A DNA stretch of 64,000 nucleotides. Source: Anastatus disparis. Its lineage: Eukaryota; Arthropoda; Insecta; Hymenoptera; Eupelmidae. The position numbers and the translations under genes are program-made. Shown piece after piece: positions 45,671 through 56,036 of the stretch. The notes under the pieces were generated by a model. The model was not told where the DNA came from and did no database searches. It saw only the letters and a program-made list of their open reading frames with translations. The stretch is from the NCBI GenBank assembly GCA_017163975.1, contig JAFFSR010000248.1, forward strand, positions 2,564,001-2,628,000. Direction: 5' to 3'. How positions within the stretch are numbered: position 1 is the first letter of the stretch; every line of letters begins with the position of its first letter.

Positions 45671-46380
45671 TTTATGAAAAATTAAATTTTTTTAGAAATA
45701 AGGAATTAGATATTCTTTTAATAAAAAATTATTTACTCACATGAAAAAATGAATTTTTTTCATACAAGGAAAATTATTTAATCCATCTTTATTTTTTCTT
45801 AATTAGTATTTCGACGGCTAGGAGGAATAACCCCGTAACTCAGCGAAGATTTCAAAAACCCCATAACTCGGCGAAGATTTCGGAAACCCCATAACTTGGC
45901 GTTTGCTCCAAGAACCCCATAACTCAGCGAAGATTTCAAAAACCCCATATCTCAACGAAGATTTCAAAAACCCCGTAACTCAAGAGCTATTTTATTTTCT
46001 TAAATTTTGTAGTGGCAACCTTGCAGGATTTTATAGTATGATTCACGTTAAATAAACGTGATTCGAAATTCGAAAAATTTCAAAATTGATTATTTAATAT
46101 TACCTTTATTCTACCTTTATGCACGATAAGAATTTAACTTTCTAGGTAAATGAAAATAAGTTTTATAATTAAAATAATTACTTCCTACAGGTATTAATAA
46201 ATATGATTGTTTGAGTTCTTTAATGAATGCTACCTAGTATATATTTAGAAAACTAAATCTAGCAAGTTTGCTTTTTGTAATCTAAAATAATATTAATGAT
46301 ATATATATATTTAGTAAATTTTAGTATATGATATTGACGAAGAAAAACTTTTTGAATGAAAAATATTTTTTATTAATGAT

Positions 46381-46735
46381 TTAAGGGGAATCCTCATACC
46401 GACATAGAGTTCTACGTTATCTACATCTAAATTATGCACTTTATCATGATTTAATAAAAATTTAACTATTTGTGACTAACACTTGTGGCAGAGGCATATT
46501 TTTAACATTCCGAATAATTCATTGCAATGTTGAAAGACAATGTAAGGGTAAAAATAAAGCTGAAAAGTGCTTAATACGATTAGCTATCCAATGCGGTCAT
46601 AGATAATCGTATTATGCAGTTTCTGTCCTTATTTTTATACTTATACTATCTTTTAGCATTGCAATAAATTCTTTAGGATGTTAAGAATGTGCTTTTATTA
46701 TAAATTTTACTTAACCATAAAGAGTTTACTTTCTA
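46381..46735. mobile_element. TTAA MITE family G, copy 2
   Basis: Starts TTAAGGGGAATCCTCATACC. Palindromic interior pairs around ATACGATTA. The right end is decayed. Confidence 0.72.
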
Positions 46736-47141
46736 TTAACGAGATGTCGGAGTTGTTAAAATCGATTTTTGCTTTTTTTATCTGATTCATATCTCATTAA
46801 ATTGACTATTTAGACAAATATAATGACTTGTCCGCGCTAAAGCTACATTACTTCAATCATTTTTGTTAAAAAAAAATCACTTTAACTTGTTATTTTTTCA
46901 TGAACTTTGAATGAAAACTAGATATCAAGCTCGATAAACCTAACCTCAAAATACTATACATTGCAAGTTTGTTCATAACTTTTTATGCGTAATATTTTAA
47001 TAAATTTCTTGAGTTGTCCGCACTTAGGATTAATCATATAAATTTTCTTTTGTAGTGAAAGAATATGATTTAACGCACCGTTTACTCATAAACTTTAAAT
47101 AAAAATATTATTAAGAGTAGATAACTACGATATCCTCTTAA
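46736..47141. mobile_element. TTAA MITE family D, copy 3
   Basis: Left end GAGATGTCGGAGTTG; more diverged than copies 1, 2 and 4. Its right TTAA (47138-47141) is also the left TTAA of copy 4. Confidence 0.82.
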
Positions 47142-47548
47142 GAGCATGACGAAGCTGTCCGCCTTCTAATAATATTTCCAATCCTAACTTATGAATAAAC
47201 GATGCGTTTAATCGAGTTTTTTTACTACAAAGAAAAAATTTGTAAGATTAAACTCTAGTGCGGACAACTCAAGAAATCCACCAAAATATTATACGTACAA
47301 AGTTATAATAAAAACTTTCAATGTATCGTATTTTAAGGTTAGGTTTGTCTAGTTTAATATCTAATTTCCAATCAAAGCTCATAAAAAAATAACAAGTCCA
47401 AATGATTTTTTATTTTAATAAAAATTATTGTACTAATATGGCTTTAGTGCGGACAAGTCATTATATTTGTTTAATTTATGAATTTAAAAAGATATTGATA
47501 AAATAAAAGAAGCAAAGCTCAATTGCTGCAGCTCCGACATGCCGTTAA
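47138..47548. mobile_element. TTAA MITE family D, copy 4 (inverted)
   Basis: Starts TTAAGAGCATGACGAAGCT and ends GCAGCTCCGACATGCCGTTAA. Close to copy 1 but in opposite orientation; forms a tail-to-tail pair with copy 3. Confidence 0.9.
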
Positions 47549-47854
47549 TGCTTTGTGTTTCAGAAAAGTTTGACATACTTAAAAAATCATAACTTAGACT
47601 AGAGAATATGATTTTTCAAGTATGTCAAACTTTTCTTGAAAACAAAGCATCAAAATTAATTTGTCCTCATCAGAAAAAATATTACTTTTTACTGTACAAG
47701 TTGCGGAAAACTTTTAATTTCTATCAATAATCACCAGTTTTTCCAAAAACCTACATTTTTTAAGTAAAAAAGGATGGAGAAATCCAGCGTCCCCTTAAAA
47801 AGCACAATTCAAATATAGATGAGGTAGAACTCTTTGCCGATATGAGGACACCTC

Positions 47855-48069
47855 TTAAGGCGACTACGGAACTTCAATTTCACTTTTGTAGTTTACAAAC
47901 TACTCTTTCAGTTTCTAAAATTTGTTGGACTTTTTAATTTTTGACCATTTATTATTCTTATAATCCGTAGAATGGTGAAAAATTAAAAAATCTGAAAAAT
48001 TTTACATATTGAAAGAGTAATTTGTAAACTCAAAAATAAAACTTAACCTAAAATCTAAAGTCGCCTTAA
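47855..48069. mobile_element. TTAA MITE, GGCGACT family (H)
   Basis: TTAA both ends; GGCGACTACGG and, inverted, GGCGACTTTAG. 215 bp, arms sharing TTTACAAACTACTCTTTCA. Confidence 0.85.
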
Positions 48070-48319
48070 TACCAAAAATAAATAAGGATATAAGATTTAT
48101 AAAAATATATTATCATTATTGATAACACAAACATTGTTATTGTTATGTTCTAATAATCATTGTTATTTAATACCTGTAGGAAATAATTATTTAAATTATG
48201 AAACTCATTTTCATTTACCTTGAAAGTTAAATTTTTATCGTGCATAAAGGTAGAATAAAGGAAATAGTAAATAATCAATTTTGAAATTTTTCGAATTTCG
48301 AATCGCGTTTATTTAGACT

Positions 48320-48621
48320 TGTGGGTACACAGGCATAGAGAGTGTGTGTGTATGAGTAGGTAGGCATGTAAGTGTCACGCGCAACCTGCGGTGCGCAAGC
48401 AAGCGACTAAAAGCGTAAGCTATGTGTTACGCGAGAGCGGAGAGAGTCATCAGAGCGTTCTTGACTTCAGGATAGATAAGTACCTTGCTTCGTCATCTCC
48501 AGGTGAATACACGTATTATATATTAAAGGAAATCTTGTCTTTATTTCAAGCACCTACCATCCACCTATCCTTTCCGTATCAACAACTGCAGAGTAGCTTC
48601 TACGAGGAGTAGAGACTATCA
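48320..48621 (+). repeat. 5' LTR of Gypsy element
   Basis: 302 bp, TG...CA, identical by eye to 55735-56036. The 73-codon ORF inside occurs in both LTRs and is not taken as a gene. Confidence 0.96.
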
Positions 48622-50194
48622 TTGGTGACCCCGACAACCGTTAGGGGAGACAAGACAGCGCAGCAGCTAGCAGGACGCCTGAGCAAAAGCCGTCGGCCAG
48701 CAAGGGTCCAAGCAAAGGTTGCCATCGTCTCGCCGGAAATACATTTTAAAGGTTAGAGTTATAATTTCGCGAGCGCGCTGTAGTACTTATCTTGAAAAAA
48801 AAGAAAAGTAAAAATTTTGTGATATATATTAAAGTATAACTAATGAATAATTATCTTAAAGATTTTATGATATGTATTAAAGTATAACTAATGAATAATT
48901 ATCTTAAAAAATTATAGCAGTGAATTTTTCTCTATATACAAAGTAATTGTTCGCTCGTAAGATACATATATATATATACATGCATGTACTAGGATAGTAA
49001 GAAAGCACAGTAAGTGAGAGACTGGCTTTCTCCAGCTGCACGTTAAATAGAGAATATAGTGAGAAGTTTTGTGGACGTTTTAATGTTCTTAAGGGGACGG
49101 TTGGTGCCGTTGTAGACTCGGCACGTGGTGCAAACCATCGAATTTGTTCGTCTATTTGTCCACGAGTCGTGGCTGCATCGGTTACTGGCGGTCATATGCC
49201 TTGTATAAATTTTTTCTTTTTCTTTGTCTTTTAAATAGAGAGCGTGCAGACTGGGGGGAGTGTAGGAAACCTCTCTCTCTCTCTTCCTTCATAAAAAGGG
49301 GGGAAGTTACACACGAAGAAGTAGGAAATCTGTGCATATAAGTACATGAAAAATAATTATGTTAGTAACGAAAAAAATATAGTGCAAAAAAAAAAAAAAA
49401 AAGTGATTCGGTTGTGCGTGGAAATAAAAGCGGTTAGTTAGAAACGAGTATAAAAGCCGAGACGCGACGGGTATTTTGAGGTTATTTCGAGGTTAGATAG
49501 AGGTGATTCGCGGCAAGTCGCGTGTGCGCGTGTAAAATTTTAATATAACGAACAAAATATAATTGCTGGTATGTTGGGGCCGATGTACGACCTTGAGAGA
49601 TACACTCTAACCCTTACATTTGTGTAGCTCTTAGGTGTTCTCAAGGGGGCCGTGCGGAGGTCACGCATGCCGGTAAGACGCGAGAAAAAATAATAAGAAT
49701 TGTGTTGCCGCGCACGCGGGACGAGCTAACGAATATATATAAGATTGTAAACAGTCCTCTGTGATTTTATTGATGTAGCATTTTGCGTAGGCCTTCTACA
49801 CCTATTGCAATCAACCTTGATCGACAGTATAAGCAAATGTTTATGTACGTGTTTAAACGTGTGCTTCGTGAGTATTTATTTTAACGGTTATGTAGCGTCT
49901 ATTATTTATTTATTTATTTATTTATTAAAGCGTTTGTATTATTGTGAATATTTATCGTGCGTGTAATTTGTTTATTTATTTATTTATTTTAACGTCTTAT
50001 TTATTTATTTATTTGTGTATTTATATGTAGTATAGTGAACATTTATCGTTCATATAATTTATTTATTTATTTATTTTAATTATTTATTTATTGCGTGTGT
50101 ATTTATTGAGTCTAGTCAGATCGATCAAGGTCGGAAAAAAAAAATTTTATAGCGAAGATAGCTTTATATTGTATATATAACCTCGAATCACAAA
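48622..50194 (+). other. Gypsy 5' leader with ATTT repeats
   Basis: Primer-binding region first, then about 1.5 kb without a convincing ORF. A 54-bp direct duplication (AAAGTATAACTAATGAATAA at about 48830 and 48884) and several (TTTA)n tracts (49909-49926, 49967-50100) lie in it. Confidence 0.7.
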
Positions 50195-50742
50195 ATGACT
50201 ACCGGGAACGCGTTTAATGGCGGAATTGACGACGCTATGGCCGGTGTATGTAATAGCACGCCTAATAATAGGGAACGAGATACGTTTAGGAACCAGGTAG
50301 ATAATAATAGGGCTCTCGCGGATCAAGAAATATGGAACGGTAGTAGTATACTAGGAATGAGCGGTACGAGGAGAGTAGAAGAATATTATAAAAAACAATT
50401 ATTAGAAATGAGAAAAGATTATGAAACGAATATGGGAATTTTAATAAAAAGAATAGAAACGCTCGAGTTGGACCGAAATAAACCGGGAGAAAATTTAGAA
50501 GCACGCGATGTGCATAACAATGGGCAAATACCGACGCACGCAAATAAAGAGAATGTTGGTGACGCGAAAAATAATTTTAGGTTAGGTGAACAACGCGCGA
50601 ACATGGTAGTACCCGGTAACTTCATGCAGAATCGTCAAATTAATTTTCCCTTCTGGAAACATAATCCGGAAACGTGGTTCGACTTATTTGAAGCCCAGGC
50701 TAAAATGCAAAATGTTACGGACGGTGGAAGATTATATTTCCA
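50195..50742 (+). pseudogene. gag: Gypsy Gag, N-terminal part
   Basis: Starts MTTGNAFNGGIDDAMAGV in a plain ATG context at 50195. Residues of about 65-95 are charged and helical (VEEYYKKQLLEMRKDYE), probably a coiled coil. Residues of about 150-180 reach the start of the capsid domain, FPFWKHNPETWFDLFEAQ then MQNVTDGGRLYFHT. The reading then runs into an inverted segment and ends at 50879 in nonsense. The capsid opening (W-x-x-x-N-P-E-x-W-F) is standard for Gypsy Gag. Confidence 0.88.
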
Positions 50743-51012
50743 TACCCTTAAGACAACCTCGCGTTCTATTATACCGTCCGACACATCGAGCAATTCTCTT
50801 AAATACTCCGATGGCTTTTCCCCGTGCGCTCGACATTTCCTAAATAATTTATTAAACCTCTCTTCTTGTGACTGTCCGTAAGTCTCCATGAGGTATTTCT
50901 TCAACTCGTTATATCTATTTCCCGGCTTTGATGTTTTTACTAAATTCGATGTTTCGCGAATTACGTCGCTATCTAGATTGTTTATAAGTAATAATCGTAA
51001 TAGTAATCGCAC
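50743..51012 (-). pseudogene. Gypsy capsid segment, inverted inside gag
   Basis: On the minus strand this segment reads LINNLDSDVIRETSNLV, then YNELKKYLMETYGQSQEERF, then GEKPSEYLRELLDV and VVLRVWKYNLPPSV. That is the classical Gypsy capsid core (order: VANLD-like, Y-x-x-LK-x-x-L, the PS-x-x-LR block, LR-x-W-x-x-x-LP). It lies between the sense N-terminal and C-terminal parts of Gag but in the opposite orientation, so the element cannot make a normal capsid. The left break is within about 50705-50745 and the right break near 51000-51015. The minus-strand frame also runs on into the antisense of the N-terminal part, so the ORF is longer than the real domain. Confidence 0.85.
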
Positions 51013-51015
51013 ATA

Positions 51016-51510
51016 GTGGGAGAAATAAATTTAAGAAACGAAGAAATTATCGTAAAAAACGCAGATGAAATATATAAGAATAAATGCGAAGAGGTCGGTA
51101 AAGTGGTTAGTGTAATAAACCATGGTAAAGAGGAAAATGATAGACCGTATGCCGATAATGTAGATATTAAAGCTCATATTGAAGCAGTTATCAAGAAGAC
51201 GCTCGGTAAAGTAGGAAACGAGTTTAGGGGCGGAGGACGCTCGCGAACCAACAGTCGGAATAACAGGAAACGTTATTGTGTATACCATACGAAATATGGA
51301 AAGAGCGCGTATAAATGTTTAGAGCCCTGCGATTGGATTAACTACGAGAAAAGGCAGGAGTCCGTTCCACCTACTAATGATAGGAAAAGTCAACAGTCTA
51401 AATCACCCAACCGCGGGGTAGCAAGAAGTAATAGCGTTGGAAAAGAAAAGAATCAAACGCGAAGGAATAATAGAGATAGAGAGCATTTAAACTCTCGAGC
51501 CGGCGGGTAG
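51016..51510 (+). pseudogene. gag: Gypsy Gag, C-terminal part with zinc knuckle and frameshift site
   Basis: Open from 51016 to the TAG at 51508. The last third holds an Arg-rich stretch and a zinc-knuckle-like CVYHTKYGKSAYKCLEPC (C-x2-H-x10-C-x3-C), a form common in insect Gypsy elements, followed by a Ser/Asn/Arg-rich nucleocapsid tail. The zero-frame codons TTA-AAC at 51487-51492 are preceded by T, making the heptamer TTTAAAC, 15 bases before the stop. The start at 51016 is only the first ATG after the inversion; the natural Gag is continuous with the upstream parts. Confidence 0.85.
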
Positions 51511-51528
51511 AGGGGGCAACCTCGTCGG
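51486..51528 (+). promoter_or_regulatory. Minus-1 ribosomal frameshift signal between gag and pro-pol
   Basis: Slippery heptamer T-TTA-AAC in the gag frame. After a seven-base spacer (51493-51499), CCGGCG (51500-51505) can pair with CGTCGG (51523-51528), one pair being G-U, to form the downstream stem. The minus-1 frame is open from here through the protease motif DTGAEVSLVP and is the frame of the long pol ORF. Pairing was judged by eye. Confidence 0.8.
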
Positions 51529-51922
51529 ACACGGAAGGAATACGCCTCCACGTAATAGATAAAGTAGTGAACGAAACCTTTTTGGTAGATACGGGTGCGG
51601 AAGTATCGTTAGTTCCGAAAGGAAAGAATAGTAAAAGAAAGCGGCGCGCGTTAAATTATACGCAGCGAATAATACGCAAATAAACACGTATGGCGTGATA
51701 TACAGGGAATTAGACTTCGGGTTTAAGAATAAGATCAAATGGACGTTCATTGTAGCAGACGTACCATATGCGATACTAGGTGGCGACATCATTCAGCACT
51801 ACCATTTACTCCCAGATCTGACCCGACGGGAGCTAGTGGATGCAAAAACGGGTGAGTCAGTCACAGGCACGGCAAAGAAAGTGACGTATGTGCAAGTGTC
51901 ATTAATAGACCCTGAGGAATAG
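51510..51922 (+). pseudogene. Gypsy aspartic protease, frameshifted
   Basis: The active-site motif FLVDTGAEVSLVPKG (D-T-G) lies at about 51582-51626 in the minus-1 frame. The reading leaves that frame within the A-run at about 51632-51641 and continues one frame over as LYAANNTQINTYG, then YAILGGDIIQHYHLLPDL, the ILG-x-D motif of retropepsins. It stops at 51920, and the pol frame resumes from about 51923. Two single-indel shifts therefore put the second half of the protease out of frame with both neighbours. A second programmed shift cannot be ruled out, but ordinary mutation is simpler. Confidence 0.82.
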
Positions 51923-54900
51923 GTACGCACACATTATAAAAGAATTTCCATTGGTACTTGGGCTTGAAAAGCCAAAAATTAAAAGAAAGATAGATGTGTA
52001 CCACCACATCACCACAGTGGGACCGCCAGTAGCGCAAAAACCGCGCAGATTGGCACCTGATAAGCTGCAGGCGGCAAAGCAGGAGTTTAAGAGATGGTGT
52101 AAGGAAGGCATTTGCCAACCTTCAAAAAGCCCTTGGGCTACACCTATCCATATGGTCCCCAAGAAAAATGGTGAGTGGAGAATCTGTGGCGACTATAGAA
52201 AGTTGAACACAGTCACGGTGCCGGATAAGTACCCAATTCCCAATCTTCAGGATTTCGCATATAATTTAGAAAAGAAAACTATTTTTTCCGCACTCGACTT
52301 AGAAAAGGCATTCCTGCAAATTCCTATATTCCCAGAGGACGTACCAAAGACAGCGGTGACGACTCCATTCGGACTTTATGAGTTCCTAGTGATGACGTTC
52401 GGATTTCGAAATGCTGCGCAGACATTTCAGCGATACATAAACCAGGCCGTGGGCGACCTGGATTTTGTGTTCGCATTCGTTGATGATATCTTGGTTGCAT
52501 CTTCATCAGACGAGGAGCACCAAGAACATCTTAGAGTCGTCCTAGAGAGGTTAGAGAAGTTCCACCTCAAATTGAACATAGATAAATGTCAGTTTGGAGT
52601 CGATAAACTTATTTTCTTGGGCCATCTCATCGACGGAAATGGATTCAAACCAGACCCATCTAAGGTCGAGGCGATACAAGCCTTTAAGAAACCCCAGACA
52701 AAAGACGAGATGCGTCGATTTCTGGGAATGGTAAACTTTTATAGAAAAAGCATACCAAGAGCCGCGGAGGTACAGAGACATTTAGTAGCTATGATTAAAG
52801 ATATTAAGAAAAAGGATAAAAGACCCGTGGAATGGACCGAAGAAGCAGAACAAGCATTCAAGAAGATAAAAGAAGAATTAGCGAATATTGCGTATCTTGC
52901 ATTTCCGGCTAAAAATGCGGAGATTAGGTTAGTTACGGATGCGTCGAATTTTGCGATGGGCGCAGCGTTAGAACAGAGAGTAGGAGACGAGTGGAAGCCG
53001 CTGGCCTTCTTTTCGAAAAAATTTACTCCCGCACAATCGAATTACGGCACGTACGATCGTGAACTGATGGCTATTTACGAGGCTATCAAATATTTTTGTT
53101 ACTACTTAGAAGGCAGAGAGTTTACGGTATGCACAGACCATAAACCATTGGTGTATGCGTTAGGTAAGAGCTTAGATAGTTGCACAGCACTGCAAGCAAG
53201 GAAGTTGACCTATATTGCAGAATATAACGTGAAAATCTGCTATTTGCCAGGAGAGAATAATGTGGTGGCTGATGCATTATCGAGAGTTGATGACTTCCGA
53301 TTTCCGACAATATTCTCACTAGATGAGATAGCTAGACAACAAAGGGAAGATCAACAGCTGCGGGACATAGTAGGTAATCCGCAGCATCAACTCAAGCTGG
53401 TAAAACTGCAATATGGTGTAGAAAACACGCCATTTTATTGCGAAATAGCACAAGACTCCCTCAGGCCGTATATACCAGAGGCGCTGAGGGCAGTCATCTT
53501 TGAACTCTTTCACAATAAAGCACACCCATCTGCTAGGTCAACTAGTAAGATGATAAGGAAGCAGTACGTATGGCCAAATATGAATAGGCAGATAACATCT
53601 TGGTGCAGAGCATGCATGGAGTGCCAACGATCGAAAGTCACTAGGGAAAACAAGTTTTTACCTATGAAGTTTAGCGAACCTGATGGACGGTTCGCCCACG
53701 TGCATGTCGACTTAGTCGGTCCGTTGCCACCTAGCGAGGGTTACAGATATCTTGTGACCATGATAGACAGGTATACTAGGTGGCCGGAGGCGGTGCCCGT
53801 ATACGATGCATCGGCTCCTTCTGTCGCACGCGCTTTTTATGACACGTGGGTGTCTCGTTTTGGTGCACCTGTCATCATGACTACAGATCAAGGCAAACAG
53901 TTTGAGTCCGGCATGTTTCAGGCACTACTGCAGCTAATTGGATGTAAGAGAATACGTACTACGGCATACCATCCAGCCGCGAACGGCATGGTTGAGCGAT
54001 GGCACCGTGATCTTAAGGCAGCATTGATGTGCCATATGGAAGGTCGAGATTGGACTAGAAACCTCTCGACTGTTCTATTGGGGTTAAGAACGCGTTTAAG
54101 AAAAGACACGGAGGCCAGTCCAGCTGAATTTCTTTACGGAACAACACTCACCATACCAGGTGACATGTGCGAATTCAGAGAAACAGACGCTAGAGAGCAA
54201 GATTTATTCTTGGCAGAGTTTAGAGAGTACATGAGGCAGGTTAAACCTGTACCTGTAGTACATAACAACTCAGGAAAAACATTTGTATTCAAGGATTTAG
54301 CAAATTGTACTCATGTGCTAGAAAAGATAAAAGCAGTTAAACCACCTCTTGTGCAACCGTATTCAGGGCCATATAAGGTCATCTCTAGGCATGAAAATGG
54401 CCGTAATTACGTCATAAGGAAAGGAGATAAAAACGTAACGGTAAATGTAGAAAGGTTGAAGCCAGCCTATTTTCTGGCTAATGAAATGGAGCCACAAACG
54501 AGTAGTAGCAACGTAGAACTGAGCGAGGATAATGATAGAATGAATGAAGAAAACGTCATAGTAACAGAAGCTCAGATTCATGAAGAAGCTCCACCCGCAA
54601 GTGGTGAAGAATGCGAAGCATTGGACGAAGGTAACCCGACACAGGAGGTACCAGGATATAATCATAACGAGGCAGGTAATAGCGAATTCGACGAGCTCAG
54701 TAGCGAGCAAATAGACATTACGGATACGTGTAACGAAACAGGTAACGTAGCAAGCGACAAAGAAATAGAAACCGGTAACAGGGTAGAGCACGAAGCGACA
54801 GGTAGCGAAAAAGATAAGGGTAATGGTAAAAAGAGAGAGAGGTTTATACCCAACATTTTGAGGCGTAGAAAAATGGATAGTATAATATTGTATAGAAAAA

Positions 54901-54986
54901 ATAATAATTGTAAAAATAATGAAAAGGGTAATAAGAAAGTTAGATTTTGTACAACAGTGTCTCACTTTAAAGAGAAATGTGATTAA
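51923..54986 (+). CDS. pol: Gypsy Pol: reverse transcriptase, RNase H, integrase (intact)
   Basis: 1011 codons counted from the first ATG at 51951; the frame is open from 51923 and is naturally reached by frameshifting, not by that ATG. RT: DYRKLNT at about 81, SALDLEKAF with catalytic D116, and [11 protein letters not shown] with FVDD at 177-180 (F in place of the usual Y). RNase [11 protein letters not shown] (D330), DRELMAI (E371), CTDHKPL (D396) and VVADALSR (D441). Integrase: zinc residues H521, H525, C555 and C558, and DDE core D587 (HVDLVGP), D646 (TTDQG) and E682 (MVERWH). A roughly 150-residue Glu/Asn-rich C-terminal tail follows a short GPYKVISR / VERLKPAYF (GPY/F-like) module. It copies element RNA into cDNA and inserts it. 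No stop or missing catalytic residue seen. Confidence 0.96.
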
Positions 54987-55734
54987 TTTTAGGCAATATT
55001 GTAATGCGTTATATTAATAATGTTTGTTCTTTTTGTTATATATATATAGGTGAAGCTGATTGGGCTCTCCTCTGATATTTGTATCGCTAAAGAGTACCGT
55101 CAGCCTAACCAAGATGTTTTTCTTAGAAGAATTGCCCAGAGGCCTATTATATAAAATCAATGAGATGCATGATCTCACCAAAGGAAGCGGACTACAGATT
55201 GACACAAGAACCTACAACGAGAATAGACTTTTAAGCGTTGTATATAAAAGCCTTTAAAGGCATAAAAATGTAAATAATTTAGATTATAAGTGTAAAAAGG
55301 TAATAATTTGGATTAGGTGTGCATTGAATATAAGCATGTATGAGAATAAATGCATAAGTGCATACAATGTAAAATTGCACGAGCGAGAGTAATCGCATAA
55401 GATAAATGCATCTAAAAGAGTAATTGCGTGAGTAATTACACAAAATGTAAAATAACATAAACATACGAGTGCATGTGTGAGAATAAACACATATAAATTG
55501 TAAAGTAAAAATGAGCACGTAAATGCATGTAGAAATGAAGGTATGGAATGACCGCAGGTGTGAATTGTATGGGTGAGAATAAGCGCATAAGAACAAATGT
55601 AATTGCGCGAGTAATTATATACAAAAATGTAAAAGAGATCATATGTAAAATAAAAAGTACCCACTGTTTATGTAAAATAAAAATTAATTCCTTTTCATGT
55701 AAATAACCATGGATGGTTATTTAGGGGGGAGTAC
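54987..55734 (+). other. Gypsy 3' non-coding region, no env
   Basis: A weak ORF at 55060-55257 has no envelope features. From 55270 to 55640 GCATAAGTGCAT, GAGTAATTGCG and GAGAATAA words repeat loosely, a degenerate repeat. The polypurine tract ends it. Confidence 0.7.
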
Positions 55735-56036
55735 TGTGGGTACACAGGCATAGAGAGTGTGTGTGTATGAGTAGGTAGGCATGTAAGTGTCACGCGCAAC
55801 CTGCGGTGCGCAAGCAAGCGACTAAAAGCGTAAGCTATGTGTTACGCGAGAGCGGAGAGAGTCATCAGAGCGTTCTTGACTTCAGGATAGATAAGTACCT
55901 TGCTTCGTCATCTCCAGGTGAATACACGTATTATATATTAAAGGAAATCTTGTCTTTATTTCAAGCACCTACCATCCACCTATCCTTTCCGTATCAACAA
56001 CTGCAGAGTAGCTTCTACGAGGAGTAGAGACTATCA
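55735..56036 (+). repeat. 3' LTR of Gypsy element
   Basis: 302 bp, no difference from the 5' LTR noticed. Confidence 0.96.

Larger units (their letters stand above)
46051..48315. mobile_element. Palindrome P1, packed with TTAA MITEs
   Basis: TAAACGTGATTCGAAATTCG at the left and its inverted counterpart CGAATTTCGAATCGCGTTTA at the right; the arms pair over about 150 bp. Between the arms are family G, two family D copies, further MITE halves and 47855-48069. Confidence 0.78.
48320..56036 (+). mobile_element. Ty3/Gypsy LTR retrotransposon, recent but defective
   Basis: Two 302-bp LTRs (TGTGGGTACACAGG...GAGACTATCA) look identical base for base. The 4-bp duplication GACT is at 48316-48319 and 56037-56040. 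TTGGTGACCCCGACAACCG after the 5' LTR is the primer-binding region; TTAGGGGGGAGTAC before the 3' LTR is the polypurine tract. Order: long 5' leader, gag, protease, RT, RNase H, integrase, which is Gypsy order. No env is seen. Damage: an inverted capsid segment and two protease frameshifts. It inserted exactly at the end of palindrome P2. Confidence 0.96.

Noticed and set aside
48391..48612. 73-codon ORF repeated identically at 55806-56027
   Set aside because: It lies wholly within the Gypsy LTRs; duplication is due to the LTRs, and it has no known domain.
54363..54965. 200-codon hydrophobic ORF antisense to the end of pol, considered as an env
   Set aside because: It is the complement of the Glu/Asn-rich Pol tail; wrong strand, no signal peptide or cleavage site.
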